Shown here: positions 18,001-26,900 of the stretch, piece by piece
Layout of the letters: the number at the start of each line of letters is the position of its first letter
Position numbering within the stretch: position 1 is the first letter of the stretch
The notes under the pieces: generated by a model
Told to the model about the DNA's origin: nothing
Seen by the model: the letters and a program-made list of their open reading frames with translations, nothing else
Databases searched by the model: none
Program-made: the position numbers and the translations under genes
Source of the DNA: Marinobacter sp. LV10R510-11A
GTDB lineage: Bacteria; Pseudomonadota; Gammaproteobacteria; Pseudomonadales; Oleiphilaceae
Direction: 5' to 3'
NCBI RefSeq assembly: GCF_900215155.1
Contig: NZ_LT907980.1
Location: 248,001 to 312,000 of the forward strand
Length of the DNA stretch: 64,000 nucleotides

Positions 18001-21000
18001 GCTTTACCGCCAAGGCGAGATTCATCGAGTAATTGCTCATGAGCACACGGGGCTGCTGGCTTCGAGCGATCGTATTCGCGTAGAGAACAGTTTTATCAAT
18101 GGTGAGAAACCCTGGGAATACAATCTGCTCTCAGCCACGCCCACGCTTGAAATGGGTATTGATATTGGTGACCTGTCCAGTGTGTTGCTGTGTTCTGTGC
18201 CCCCTGCTCAGGCCAACTACCTGCAACGGGTAGGGCGAGGAGGGCGTCGGGATGGCAACTCTTTTGTGCTTACCGTAGCCAATGGTCGCCCCCATGATTT
18301 GGTGTTCTATGCGGACCCGAGCCGCATGCTGGATACACCGGTCGAGCCACCGGCGGTGTTTCTCAAGGCGCGCCATGTGTTACGGCGGCAGTTATTGGCT
18401 TATGCCATGGACTGCTGGACACGCAAGGCAAAAGGCGACAACCAAGTACCTTCTAACATGCAGCCGGTTTTGGATGCCGTTGAGAAAACGCAGGAAGACC
18501 GTTTCCCTTATACGCTTTTGAATTTTCTTAAACACGACATGCAGGAAATATGGGACGGTTTTGCCAGTCACGTTGCTAAAGAGTTGAGTGAAGATGACCT
18601 GGAACTGCTGCGCCAGTACTTGTTTGGCGGGCCGCAGCATAAGGATGACCATTTACGATTGTATGTGCTCGGTAGGTTGAGGCGTGTAGCGGATGATCGC
18701 AAGCAAATGGCGGGGACGATTAAAGAGCTAGAGAAACAGCTGAATCATCTGCGCAAGCAGCCTCTGGATGAGCACACTCAAGACGAGATAACGGAGTTAG
18801 AGCGGGAGATAGGCGGCTATCGCGGCATGCGTATTCGTTTGAACAAGCGCGAAACTCTGAACTTCTTCACCGACGAAGGCTTGCTGCCGAATTACGCTTT
18901 CCCAGAAGAGGGGGCAACGCTGCACTCGGTAATTTTCCGCTCTGAGAAAACGGCTGGTGGTGGAGATGGCGCCGAGCGTGAATTTATCAAGCGGGAGTAC
19001 GAGTACCAGCGTCCCGCACAGGCTGCCTTGACAGAGTTGGCACCGGAATCCGTGTTCTATGCGGGTAATCGCAAGGTAAAAATCTCACGGGTAGAAACGG
19101 CCAAGGGGCGCAACATTCAGGACTGGCGTTTTTGCCCCCGCTGTCATTATTCAGCTGCAGCGGATGATCCCGGCTCGGGCTTCAGTGACAAAACCTGTCC
19201 GAGGTGCCACACCAATCAATGGGGGGATGAAAGCGCGCGCACCAAGATGTTGAAAATGACTCAGGTGTATGCTTTCACCAATGCTAAAGATGCCCAGCTG
19301 GATGACCGTTCCGATGATCGGGAACCGGTATTTTTTAACAAGCAGATGCTGATTGATTTCAAACCCTCTGATATCGACATCACCTGGGTTCTGGATGACA
19401 AAGACCGGCCCTTCGGTTTTGAGTTTATCCGCGCCGCTAGCTTCCTGGAGGTGAACTTTGGCCGCCGCGAAGGGGAGGAAATGTACTTTGATGTGGCGGG
19501 TGAGCACATACAGCGGGCGGGCTTCCCCATTTGTAAGGAATGTGGTTCGGTACAAACCCGTGCAGCCGCTTCTGGGAAGGCCGAGGCCAGCCATATGAAA
19601 ACATGTGGTTATTCTCGGGGGCCAAAAAAACTTGCCAATGGTAAGGAAGATATTGGCATCGAGAACTGCCTGTATCTGTACCGACAGTTCTCATCAGAAG
19701 CCCTGCGTATTTTGCTGCCCAGGTTGTCTACAGGCGGCACTGAAGAGCAAGTAAACTCGTTTGTCGCAGCTCTACAGTTAGGCTTGAAGCGCCGTTTTGG
19801 TGGCAAGGTGGATCATCTACGGGTGGCCTATCAGAGTGAGCCGGTGGGCGAAACCGATGAGCGCCGACACTTTATTGTGCTCTATGACTCTGTACCCGGC
19901 GGCACCGGTTATCTGCATGAGCTTCTAAGCAAGGCCGAGCATATGCAGTCGGTTTTCCGCATGGCTTACGAGGTTATGGAAGGCTGTGATTGTTACGACG
20001 GCACCATGGATGGCTGCTACCGATGCTTGCTGGAATATCGCAATGCCTACGGCATGGAAAGCACCAGCAAGGAGCTGGCTCTCGAGATGCTGAAAGATAT
20101 CGTGGATGCAGGGCATCAGTGGGTTCAGGATAAGCATTCACTTAGCGCTCTGGCGGCAAATCCCTGGATTGATAGTGAGCTGGAGGCGAGATTCCCGGAG
20201 GCGCTAGCAGCGTTCTCTGGTCACGAATCGGTTGGCGGCCAGAAGGTTCGGGTGTCTCAGGATGTTATCCGCGGGAAACATGGTTGCCGACTTACCATCG
20301 GGGCGATGGCCTATGAAATGGAGCCGCAAGTTGATTTCGGCGCTAGCCAGGGCGTGCAGTTTGCTAGCCGTCCGGATTTTGTACTTTGGCCGGCAAGTAG
20401 CGGGTTGAAGCCAGTAGTGATATTTCTGGATGGCTATAAATTCCATGTCAATAAAGGCAGCGAAGACCTGATCAAACGGCAAGCGTTGATGCACGCTGGC
20501 TTTGTGGTGTGGTCGTTGAACTGGTACGACGTTAATAAAATGATGAGTGACAAGGCGATGGATGTACCTCTGCCTGCTGGGATGACCTCACCGGAGCAGA
20601 ATCATTCTGCCATCGCTGGGCTGGCAAAATTGGCGAGCGTTGGGAACACCGCTGAGCATCTGAACAAAACCACTTTTGAACTGTTGATGCACTTTTTGAC
20701 CACGCAGGATTCTGCCGCGCTGGCTCAGCAGGCTATGTTCTTCGCGATACAGTGCCTGCCTGCTGGTGTGCTGGCGGACCAAGCTATAAAAACAAAGGTG
20801 TTGGATCGTCTGGGGGATCTTCCGGCTGCTTTTACTGACCTCACCCCTGACCCGGTGGCGTTGGCAGGTTCAGTTGAACTGCACGACGGCAAGGGTGCAG
20901 CAGCTGTGGTTGTGGATTTGATCGCCGGTACGAACTTATTGAAAGCCTTTGACCTGAGCCAAGCCATGGTTTCGGTGTGTTATGACTTGCGCCAGGGCAA

Positions 21001-21460
21001 CGAAGAAGCTGCACGGTACCAGTGGCAGAGGTTCTGGGCCGCGCTAAACCTGTTGCAGTTTTTGCCGGTTATGTATGCCTGGACGCCGGCATCGAAGCAT
21101 GACGGCACAGCTGCGGGTTTGTTGTGGCCGGACCTGAATTCGAAGCCGCAGGTAAAGGGGGAAGCTAGTGCCGCCCCAAGTTGGTTTGAGCAGCTAGACC
21201 CAGAACTGGCGGAAGCGTTAAGCGCTCTGACTATAGATTGGCCTGAAGAGGGCCAAGTCGGTGACGCGGTGATGAACGCTAACGAAGAGATTGTCGGCGA
21301 GGCCGAAATTTTATTTAACGAGCGGGGAATCGCGTTCTTGCTCGAAGATGTAGAGGATCAGATGGCCAGCAAGCCCCACTTGGAAGCGGAAGGTTGGCGG
21401 GTGTGTACAGCGGTGACTGAACTGGAATCCGCTATCAATGAATCAAATTCAGGAGCCTGA
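15014..21460 (+). CDS. Giant DUF1998 helicase, DruE-like (Druantia)
   Basis: A 2148-residue protein. The N-terminal DEAD-type helicase lobe has Walker A GTGSGKTE (near residue 101), a DELH box (near 230) and GTSATL (near 264); the second lobe lies far downstream with SATPTLEMGIDIG (near 1038) and QRVGRGGR (near 1070). Many Cys pairs are spread through the protein (near 494, 559, 574, 610, 1374, 1395, 1507), and the C-terminal DUF1998 zinc motif has paired Cys at about 1657-1675. After it, near residues 1785-1810, PDFVLWP...FLDGYKFH resembles a PD-(D/E)xK-type nuclease core. Size and domain order match DruE, the hallmark of Druantia. ATG has GGAG upstream. It starts 119 bp after zorE. Confidence 0.75.
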   Translation: MIPGLLASEVSAALREFIVTGYETETAPFKGEFYRLVEEQQDGEAFIKGPYVSVGLPFMDGSAGRDFFKGFSTEYPPYAHQEEAWQRLASEKQAANTLVATGTGSGKTECFLYPVLDHCQREQTPGIKAIVIYPMNALATDQAKRFAQIIHSQPALKGLRVGLFVGGDGHGSKVMGPEQVITDKDTLRANPPDVLLTNYKMLDYLLMRPQDQKLWAHNGPNTLRYLVVDELHTFDGAQGTDLSLLIRRLRARFDMAAEQLICVGTSATLGGDDSIRGLLEYASDIFSSVFRTNSVILEHRKSDSDFLDNMAYLGLNPEIGPEELSAALSKSLQEYLQAAYELYFSKAPVESLADMKGRIALGKELKQHGQLANLLRQLNLGKGTPTFRALVERLAAQIPKRFQRQPEQVPIALLALMSHARAENTQPFVQLRLQLWSRELRRIVGTLREPKAGGVADQGFEGDFGASYQSPLLSFGDDQPPKDQKQIRLPLVQCRECHGTAWLTRMERGHPTDQVIEADLSQIYPAFFGNHEETTLLLPWQEAQAESVGGLMLEHFRVCRDCGKTAAVDYSGDCKGCQAGNDALVRVSKPHLLKEVRQGNVNRVVHEHNCPYCSAKSALVVFGARAASLSAVAIHQLFSSRDNDDRKLLAFSDSVQDATHRAGFFAARTWQNNVRMALTQLLEGQPEPVPLLKLPELFEAWWLNHDGQQGRLPLTSYLREFMPPDKRYQGAFEYFEQSGEVKEPKPLLKLIRERMLWQLLEDLAWRSQVGRSLNRLGIAALGWPMQVVNSAATAWSQTVDNTLGYRIDEETAQRFMTGLVQHLVYMGAVGLDSLQYYREKSGKAYLLKFLNYAPPLGPASARPKYPAMGKGEGYEPLVHTNTSQSWYERWLACLNPNAMVDRKQLEHVLVAALDSLCVSGLLKQEISERGITLWVLNPEQITITVDVQAVECPGYRPMHVPANEADYWRGIPLLNAAHPNLVYEHSAPVRDSLYRTLYRQGEIHRVIAHEHTGLLASSDRIRVENSFINGEKPWEYNLLSATPTLEMGIDIGDLSSVLLCSVPPAQANYLQRVGRGGRRDGNSFVLTVANGRPHDLVFYADPSRMLDTPVEPPAVFLKARHVLRRQLLAYAMDCWTRKAKGDNQVPSNMQPVLDAVEKTQEDRFPYTLLNFLKHDMQEIWDGFASHVAKELSEDDLELLRQYLFGGPQHKDDHLRLYVLGRLRRVADDRKQMAGTIKELEKQLNHLRKQPLDEHTQDEITELEREIGGYRGMRIRLNKRETLNFFTDEGLLPNYAFPEEGATLHSVIFRSEKTAGGGDGAEREFIKREYEYQRPAQAALTELAPESVFYAGNRKVKISRVETAKGRNIQDWRFCPRCHYSAAADDPGSGFSDKTCPRCHTNQWGDESARTKMLKMTQVYAFTNAKDAQLDDRSDDREPVFFNKQMLIDFKPSDIDITWVLDDKDRPFGFEFIRAASFLEVNFGRREGEEMYFDVAGEHIQRAGFPICKECGSVQTRAAASGKAEASHMKTCGYSRGPKKLANGKEDIGIENCLYLYRQFSSEALRILLPRLSTGGTEEQVNSFVAALQLGLKRRFGGKVDHLRVAYQSEPVGETDERRHFIVLYDSVPGGTGYLHELLSKAEHMQSVFRMAYEVMEGCDCYDGTMDGCYRCLLEYRNAYGMESTSKELALEMLKDIVDAGHQWVQDKHSLSALAANPWIDSELEARFPEALAAFSGHESVGGQKVRVSQDVIRGKHGCRLTIGAMAYEMEPQVDFGASQGVQFASRPDFVLWPASSGLKPVVIFLDGYKFHVNKGSEDLIKRQALMHAGFVVWSLNWYDVNKMMSDKAMDVPLPAGMTSPEQNHSAIAGLAKLASVGNTAEHLNKTTFELLMHFLTTQDSAALAQQAMFFAIQCLPAGVLADQAIKTKVLDRLGDLPAAFTDLTPDPVALAGSVELHDGKGAAAVVVDLIAGTNLLKAFDLSQAMVSVCYDLRQGNEEAARYQWQRFWAALNLLQFLPVMYAWTPASKHDGTAAGLLWPDLNSKPQVKGEASAAPSWFEQLDPELAEALSALTIDWPEEGQVGDAVMNANEEIVGEAEILFNERGIAFLLEDVEDQMASKPHLEAEGWRVCTAVTELESAINESNSGA

Positions 21461-21461
21461 G

Positions 21462-23600
21462 ATGGTCAGCGTTGCGTTTTCTGATAAGTATTTTGGCAGC
21501 CTGTTAAAGCTAACGCCCAATGAACAGAGCCAGGCCAACAAGGCGGTTATGCAATTCCAGCAGGACCCTCAGCACGGGGGCTTGCACTATGAAAAGTTGA
21601 ACGCCTGTAGAGACGCCAAATTGCGCTCTATTCGGGTCAATCAGGATGTGCGGATAATTTTGGCTGCCGCCGAAAAACAAAACCTCTACTTGATGTTGTA
21701 CGTGGATCATCATGATGACGCCTATGCGTGGGGAGCCAAGCGCAAGGTGGAGATCAACCCCAACACCGGTACTGTGCAGGTGTTTACAGTTGAAGAGAAA
21801 CAGCTGGAAGGCACGGCAGCCGAGCTTACCGCTCAGCAGCAGCCTGGGTTGTTCGATAGCATTCGTGATCGTCAGTTGCTACAGCTGGGTTTGCCAGAGG
21901 ATGCATTGACACTGGTACGCGCCATGGAAACCGAGGCGGATCTTGAAAACGCCCGAGACAATGAACAGGTTCCGCCTGATGCCTATGAGGGGTTGTTCAT
22001 GTTGATGGCGGGCGCCAACTTTGAAGAGGCGTATAACGAGGTTGTTCCCGCTGCATCTAAAGAAGTGGATACGGAAGACTTCAATACCGCACTGGCACGC
22101 CCGGAATCCCAGGCTCATTTCGCTGTCGCGGAAAATGAAGAAGCACTGCAGGCAGTGCTTAACCAATCCATCGAGAAATGGCGAGTATTTTTACACCCAG
22201 CTCAGCGCAGGCTGGCGAACGGTAAGAAGAACGGCCCAGTGCGCGTGCTGGGCGGTGCCGGAACCGGTAAAACCGTCGTGGCCATGCACCGAGCAAAGTG
22301 GCTGTCTGAAAACGTTGCTACGGCCGATCGCAAAGTGCTGTTCACCACATTTACCCGGAACCTGGCGGCTGATATTCAGCAGAACCTGAATAAGATCTGC
22401 AGTCAGGATGCACTAGCGCGCGTAGAAGTGATGAACCTAGATGCCTGGGTGATCAGCTTCTTGAAAAAGAAAGGCTACGATTACGGCCTGCTGATGGATA
22501 GCCAAGAAGAGCGTCGCCTTTGGGAGCAAGCCTACTCAGAAAAGCCCGCGGGCTCTGATCTGAGTATGGCGTTCTTCCAGGAGGAGTGGGCGCGGGTTAT
22601 TCAGCCCCAATCTGTTACCAGTGTGGAAGGCTATAAAAAGGCATCCCGCATTGGGCGTGGCACCCGCCTGAACCGCCAACAGCGAGTTGATATCTGGCCG
22701 GTATTTGAGCGCTATCGACATTTGCTGGCCAGTAATTACCTGAAAGAGGCAGATGACGCCTACCGTGATGCCCGCAACCTGCTAGAAGCACAGCCTGAAC
22801 TTCGGCCAAAGCTTTGTTCGGTGATTGTGGACGAAGCTCAGGATATGGGTACTCAGGCGTTTATGTTAATTCGTGCACTGGTGCCCCCCGGGCCTAACGA
22901 TTTGTTTATTGTGGGCGACGGCCACCAGCGAATCTATGGCAAGAATAAAGTGGTGCTGGGCCAGTGCGGTATTGATATTCGTGGCCGCAGTGCCCGGCTG
23001 AAAGTGAACTATCGCACGACCGATGAAACCCGAAAGCTGGCGGTTAGTATCCTTGAAGGGGTAGCTGTTGATGACCTCGACGGTGGCGAGGATAACCAGA
23101 CGTTTTATCATTCCCTGATGCATGGCCCCGCGCCCGAAGTTTGTGGTTTTAACACCATGGCCGAACAAGCCGATGCGATACTCGCCGCCATCCGTGAAAA
23201 TAAACTGGCACCAGAAGCCTGCTGCGTGATCGCCCGTACTCGCAAGGAAGTAGGGGAGCTGAAAAGCAGCCTTGAGAGCCGCCAGCAGCTTTGCCATGTG
23301 CTCGATGGCCGCAGTGGTAATACGCCTGAAAGCTCGCTGAATCTTGCCACTATGCACAGGGTGAAAGGGCTGGAGTTTGATGCTGTATTTTTGGCATCTG
23401 TTAATCAAGGTTTGGTGCCTCTTAGTTTCGTAGTGAACTCAGCCGCTGACCCTGTAACGAAGCGCCAGCGGGAGAATGAAGAACGAGCATTGGTGTATGT
23501 GAGCCTGACTAGAGCGCGTAAGCTGGCGTTTGTTTATGGGTATGGGCAGATGAGTGAGTGGTTTTGTGCTGTTACACAACAATCAGAGATTGGGCTGTGA
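21462..23600 (+). CDS. UvrD/Rep-like helicase with ParE-like N-terminal domain
   Basis: ATG 21462 is chosen over 21438 because AGGAG (21451-21455) fits it; it begins just after the druE-like stop. The 712-residue protein starts with about 90 residues resembling the RelE/ParE fold (KLNACRDAKLRSIRVNQDV and a following LYVDHHDDAY). The superfamily 1 helicase follows: Walker A GGAGTGKT (near residue 263), VDEAQD (near 455), HRVKGLEFDAV (near 628) and VSLTRAR (near 678). It is likely an ATP-driven 3'-5' DNA helicase acting with the DruE-like protein. A toxin-like N-terminal domain on a UvrD helicase is seen in several uncharacterised defence-associated helicases. Confidence 0.75.
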   Translation: MVSVAFSDKYFGSLLKLTPNEQSQANKAVMQFQQDPQHGGLHYEKLNACRDAKLRSIRVNQDVRIILAAAEKQNLYLMLYVDHHDDAYAWGAKRKVEINPNTGTVQVFTVEEKQLEGTAAELTAQQQPGLFDSIRDRQLLQLGLPEDALTLVRAMETEADLENARDNEQVPPDAYEGLFMLMAGANFEEAYNEVVPAASKEVDTEDFNTALARPESQAHFAVAENEEALQAVLNQSIEKWRVFLHPAQRRLANGKKNGPVRVLGGAGTGKTVVAMHRAKWLSENVATADRKVLFTTFTRNLAADIQQNLNKICSQDALARVEVMNLDAWVISFLKKKGYDYGLLMDSQEERRLWEQAYSEKPAGSDLSMAFFQEEWARVIQPQSVTSVEGYKKASRIGRGTRLNRQQRVDIWPVFERYRHLLASNYLKEADDAYRDARNLLEAQPELRPKLCSVIVDEAQDMGTQAFMLIRALVPPGPNDLFIVGDGHQRIYGKNKVVLGQCGIDIRGRSARLKVNYRTTDETRKLAVSILEGVAVDDLDGGEDNQTFYHSLMHGPAPEVCGFNTMAEQADAILAAIRENKLAPEACCVIARTRKEVGELKSSLESRQQLCHVLDGRSGNTPESSLNLATMHRVKGLEFDAVFLASVNQGLVPLSFVVNSAADPVTKRQRENEERALVYVSLTRARKLAFVYGYGQMSEWFCAVTQQSEIGL

Positions 23601-23916
23601 AAAAATTAGCTTTGGTAGGATTTGCTTGATCTCTCTTTGCCTTTCGACATTCTCACTGACCGCGTATGCCGTTCAGCCGACACAGGCACAGTCGGTAGTT
23701 CTTGGAGATATGAGCCTAGGCGGTAGCGTAAACCCTGTTCAAAGCCTTGCTGAATGCCTGCAGGTAACCTTTGACGGAGGCGGCAATCGTGTGGCGCTCC
23801 CGATTACCAGCGCGGCAGATATCCCCACTGTGCCAGGAAAGCTATTCACCAAGTTTCAGACGAGCTTTTATGCCGATCCGGTGGATGCGGTATTTAAGGC
23901 GTTGGGCGTTGACTAG
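23597..23916 (+). pseudogene. Exported protein gene with a 1-bp frameshift in the signal peptide
   Basis: A GTG at 23597 overlapping the helicase stop starts the typical signal peptide MKKLALVGFA, which then hits TGA (23627-23629). In the next frame the hydrophobic core and cleavage region continue (ISLCLSTFSLTAYA, 23629 onward), followed by a mature domain of about 85 residues ending Val-Asp. Adding one base near 23627 would fuse both parts into a proper 105-residue exported protein. Either the gene is inactivated or the assembly misses one base. The domain is not recognised; its place inside a defence operon is odd. Confidence 0.6.
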
Positions 23917-23962
23917 ACCACATTCGGTCGTTAATGGATTTTAGAAAGCACGGAAGAGTTTT

Positions 23963-26900
23963 ATGTCTATAAAGTCCATTGTTGAAGAGATGATTCGCGA
24001 GAAATGTAAGCTGTATCAAGAGCACCCCGATACGGTAGCCGGACATATTGCTCACGAGCGTGCAGTCACCAATGACTATCGTGGCAGGGTTCTATATGAG
24101 CTTTTGCAGAACGCCGTAGATCGGGCGGAAACGACCATTTGGATCGTCGTCGACCCCGATTCACGATCCCTTACAGTGGCAAATGATGGGCAGCCATTTG
24201 AAGCGCACCCAAGGAGAGGAGAGCCTCGGTCGGATCTGGCTGCCCTTTGCTCTATCGATACCAGCAACAAGAAACCTGGTGAGTCGATTGGAAATAAGGG
24301 AGTCGGTTTTAAATCTGTCTGGGAGTTTTGTAGTGCTGTTTCGATTCGAACGAGAGGAGAGACAGATATTGGAAGCTGGGGGATTCGGTTGCGTCGGCCC
24401 TTCACGCCTGGCCATCTGGACCGCTGGGAGGATTCGCATTCTGCTGACCTTATCCTAGATGCACTAGAGACTCCCGGTATAGAGAAGCAATTTCGGAGGT
24501 TAGCTCCCTCATTCTATTTCCCCGAGTTTACTTCTAATCCCCTCTGGAAAGAGGAAGGGGCAGTTACAGCGATAGAGCTTGAGGATATTGAACACAAAGA
24601 TTTTGAAAGGCTCGTGTCGGGCCCTTTGAAGGAATTGAAAGCCGCTTCTCTTGAGTTTGTTTGTGACGTCCGTGCTGACAAAACGCCGTTAAACCTTATT
24701 ATTAAGTCTGGAAGCGGAAACGTGAGCAAACCGCTCTTCACCGCGTCTGATGCGTGGATCCGTGTTGAGGTTGATACAAGTAATCTTGCCGACGAGCTTA
24801 CGAATGCAAGGGACAGTCTGGGCTTTGAGCTTAAACGTCTGTCGAAGCTGGTGCTAGGTTTTCAACTGCCAAAAGAAGGGGAAGAATTTGCTGCTGGCAA
24901 GTTTCATGGTTACCTGCCAACGGAGGTGGACACAGGGAGCCCGCTTCATATTCAAGGCGATTTTTACCTCTCTGAATCGAGGAAACACATTGATTTCCAG
25001 AACAATAGGTATAACGAGCTACTGCTTGAGCTAGCCGTCGATGCCTTGTTCTCTAGTATTATTGAGAATAGCAATGTGGCGCGACTTCCTTATGTTTTCC
25101 AGCTGCTTCGAGGTAGCGGCCCATTGGCCAAAGCTATCTCCAAACGCCTGATAGGGAATGGTCAGCTGCTTTCTCAGTTAATTGGTGCTGCTGTTTCTAG
25201 CGCAGGCGAACGCCGTAAGAGCTATTTTGATGAGCTTTATCAGTTAATTGCAGCCTATATTCCTCCAAAGGCTGACTATAGTCACAGTAAGACTTATTAC
25301 CGTGACTCTCTTGACCCTTACCTTGTTTCTTTTGCAAAAGATGACCTAAAAATAGTTCCGACAAGTCTCAACGACGAAGGAACTGAAGAAGATCCGCTCG
25401 TGACAAGCGCCTGTTCTTTACCACGCCCCAAAAGAGACGGCTCTATTGCTGGCCTCTTTTGTAGAGGGAGGGCAAGTACCGGTTTGAAAGGGGATCCTAT
25501 CGATCTCCCCGGCATTGCTGTAACGGAATGGCGATTTCCGGGAGACGCTAAGCTCGCTGAAACTTTAAGGGAAGGCGGCGTCTGGTCGGAATATGAAGCC
25601 ATTTCTGTCCTCCGCGCGATTGTTCGAGGTCTGCGTTATGAAACTTGTGAAGATCTGAAGCTTCGATTTCTGAGGGCGGCTCGCGACATATACTCCCCAC
25701 GCAAGGAGGAAGGGTCCTCTGGGCATACTAATTGGCGATTTCTTGCGCGAGACGATGCATTTCCTTCTCAGCGATTGTTGATACCCGTTTTGCCTTCTGG
25801 TTCCTGGGCTCAGGTTAGAGAGTCCTTCTTGGCACCTGATCTTTCAGCCTACCTGGACTTGCAGCGAGTGAGTCAAATCGACGATGCGGTTTGCGAGCAG
25901 ATTCTAGGGTCTGATTACCTGAGAATACTGAGACATTGGGGTGTGTGGGATGTCGTTCCTTTGGTTTCAAGTAAGGATACGGGCGGCAAGTGGCAGGTGC
26001 CTATTAAAGACGGCACGTTACTATCTGGAAATAGTGCTTTAAAACTCCTTTCCATATCTTATTCAGTATGGATGAGTAGTGATCTCCAGAGAGATGAGGT
26101 CAAAAAAGCATTAAAGGACTTGGCGGACTTGCCTTGGTTAAAGGTAGCATCCGGCTCTCGAGGCCTAGTGTCGCCTTCTATGGCGTATTTTGGATTGGTT
26201 CAAGGAGATGTCCTTGGCTTTCCAGTACTAGAATCAGATGCACTCGGTGTTTCGGAGAAGCATTTTTTAGAAAATCTCGGTGTACGCTCTGTTGAGCAAA
26301 CTGTTGATTTGAAAAAGCTAGTTCGAACCTTAGAAGATATTGCGGTGAACTGCTCGCACGCCCAGAATATTTCTGGAAGTATCAGGTCGGTTTATAGGCA
26401 AATAATAAAACAAGTTAATAAATTGCTTATTAACTCAGAGCAGCCGCCAGCGCCTAGTATGTTGAATCGAATTCCTCTGCTGTATGAGGAAAATATATCA
26501 CGCAAACGCGGTATGGCAGGCCCCGCGGATGCAGTCTGGTATGTATCAGAAGCGCTACGAAATACGAGGGGGAAAATCAGTAGTGCTGCACATTACTGGT
26601 GGCTTGCAAATGGTGATCTCGGGACTCTGGCAAGCAGGCTGGATCGCGTCCACTCGCTGTCATTAAGAAGTCCCATATCTACGGCATCTGAGTTTCTTGA
26701 AAGCGAAGATATGCGGCACCTTTTGGAGACCGAATACCTGCCTTATTTTCTTGCGCTTGCTTGCTATGGCGATTTACCCGGATTGGTTGAGGTTCAGGAA
26801 TCAACCATTCAGAAGCGTTGGCAGACATTGGTAGTGCTGCGGGGGGAGCACGCACAACAAGATGAGAGGATAGGTACCAACCAAGTTGAGGTGCAGTCTA

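Noticed and set aside
23554..23916. 120-residue gene starting inside the helicase gene
   Set aside because: The signal peptide and start at 23597 in another frame explain the region better as a frameshifted gene.
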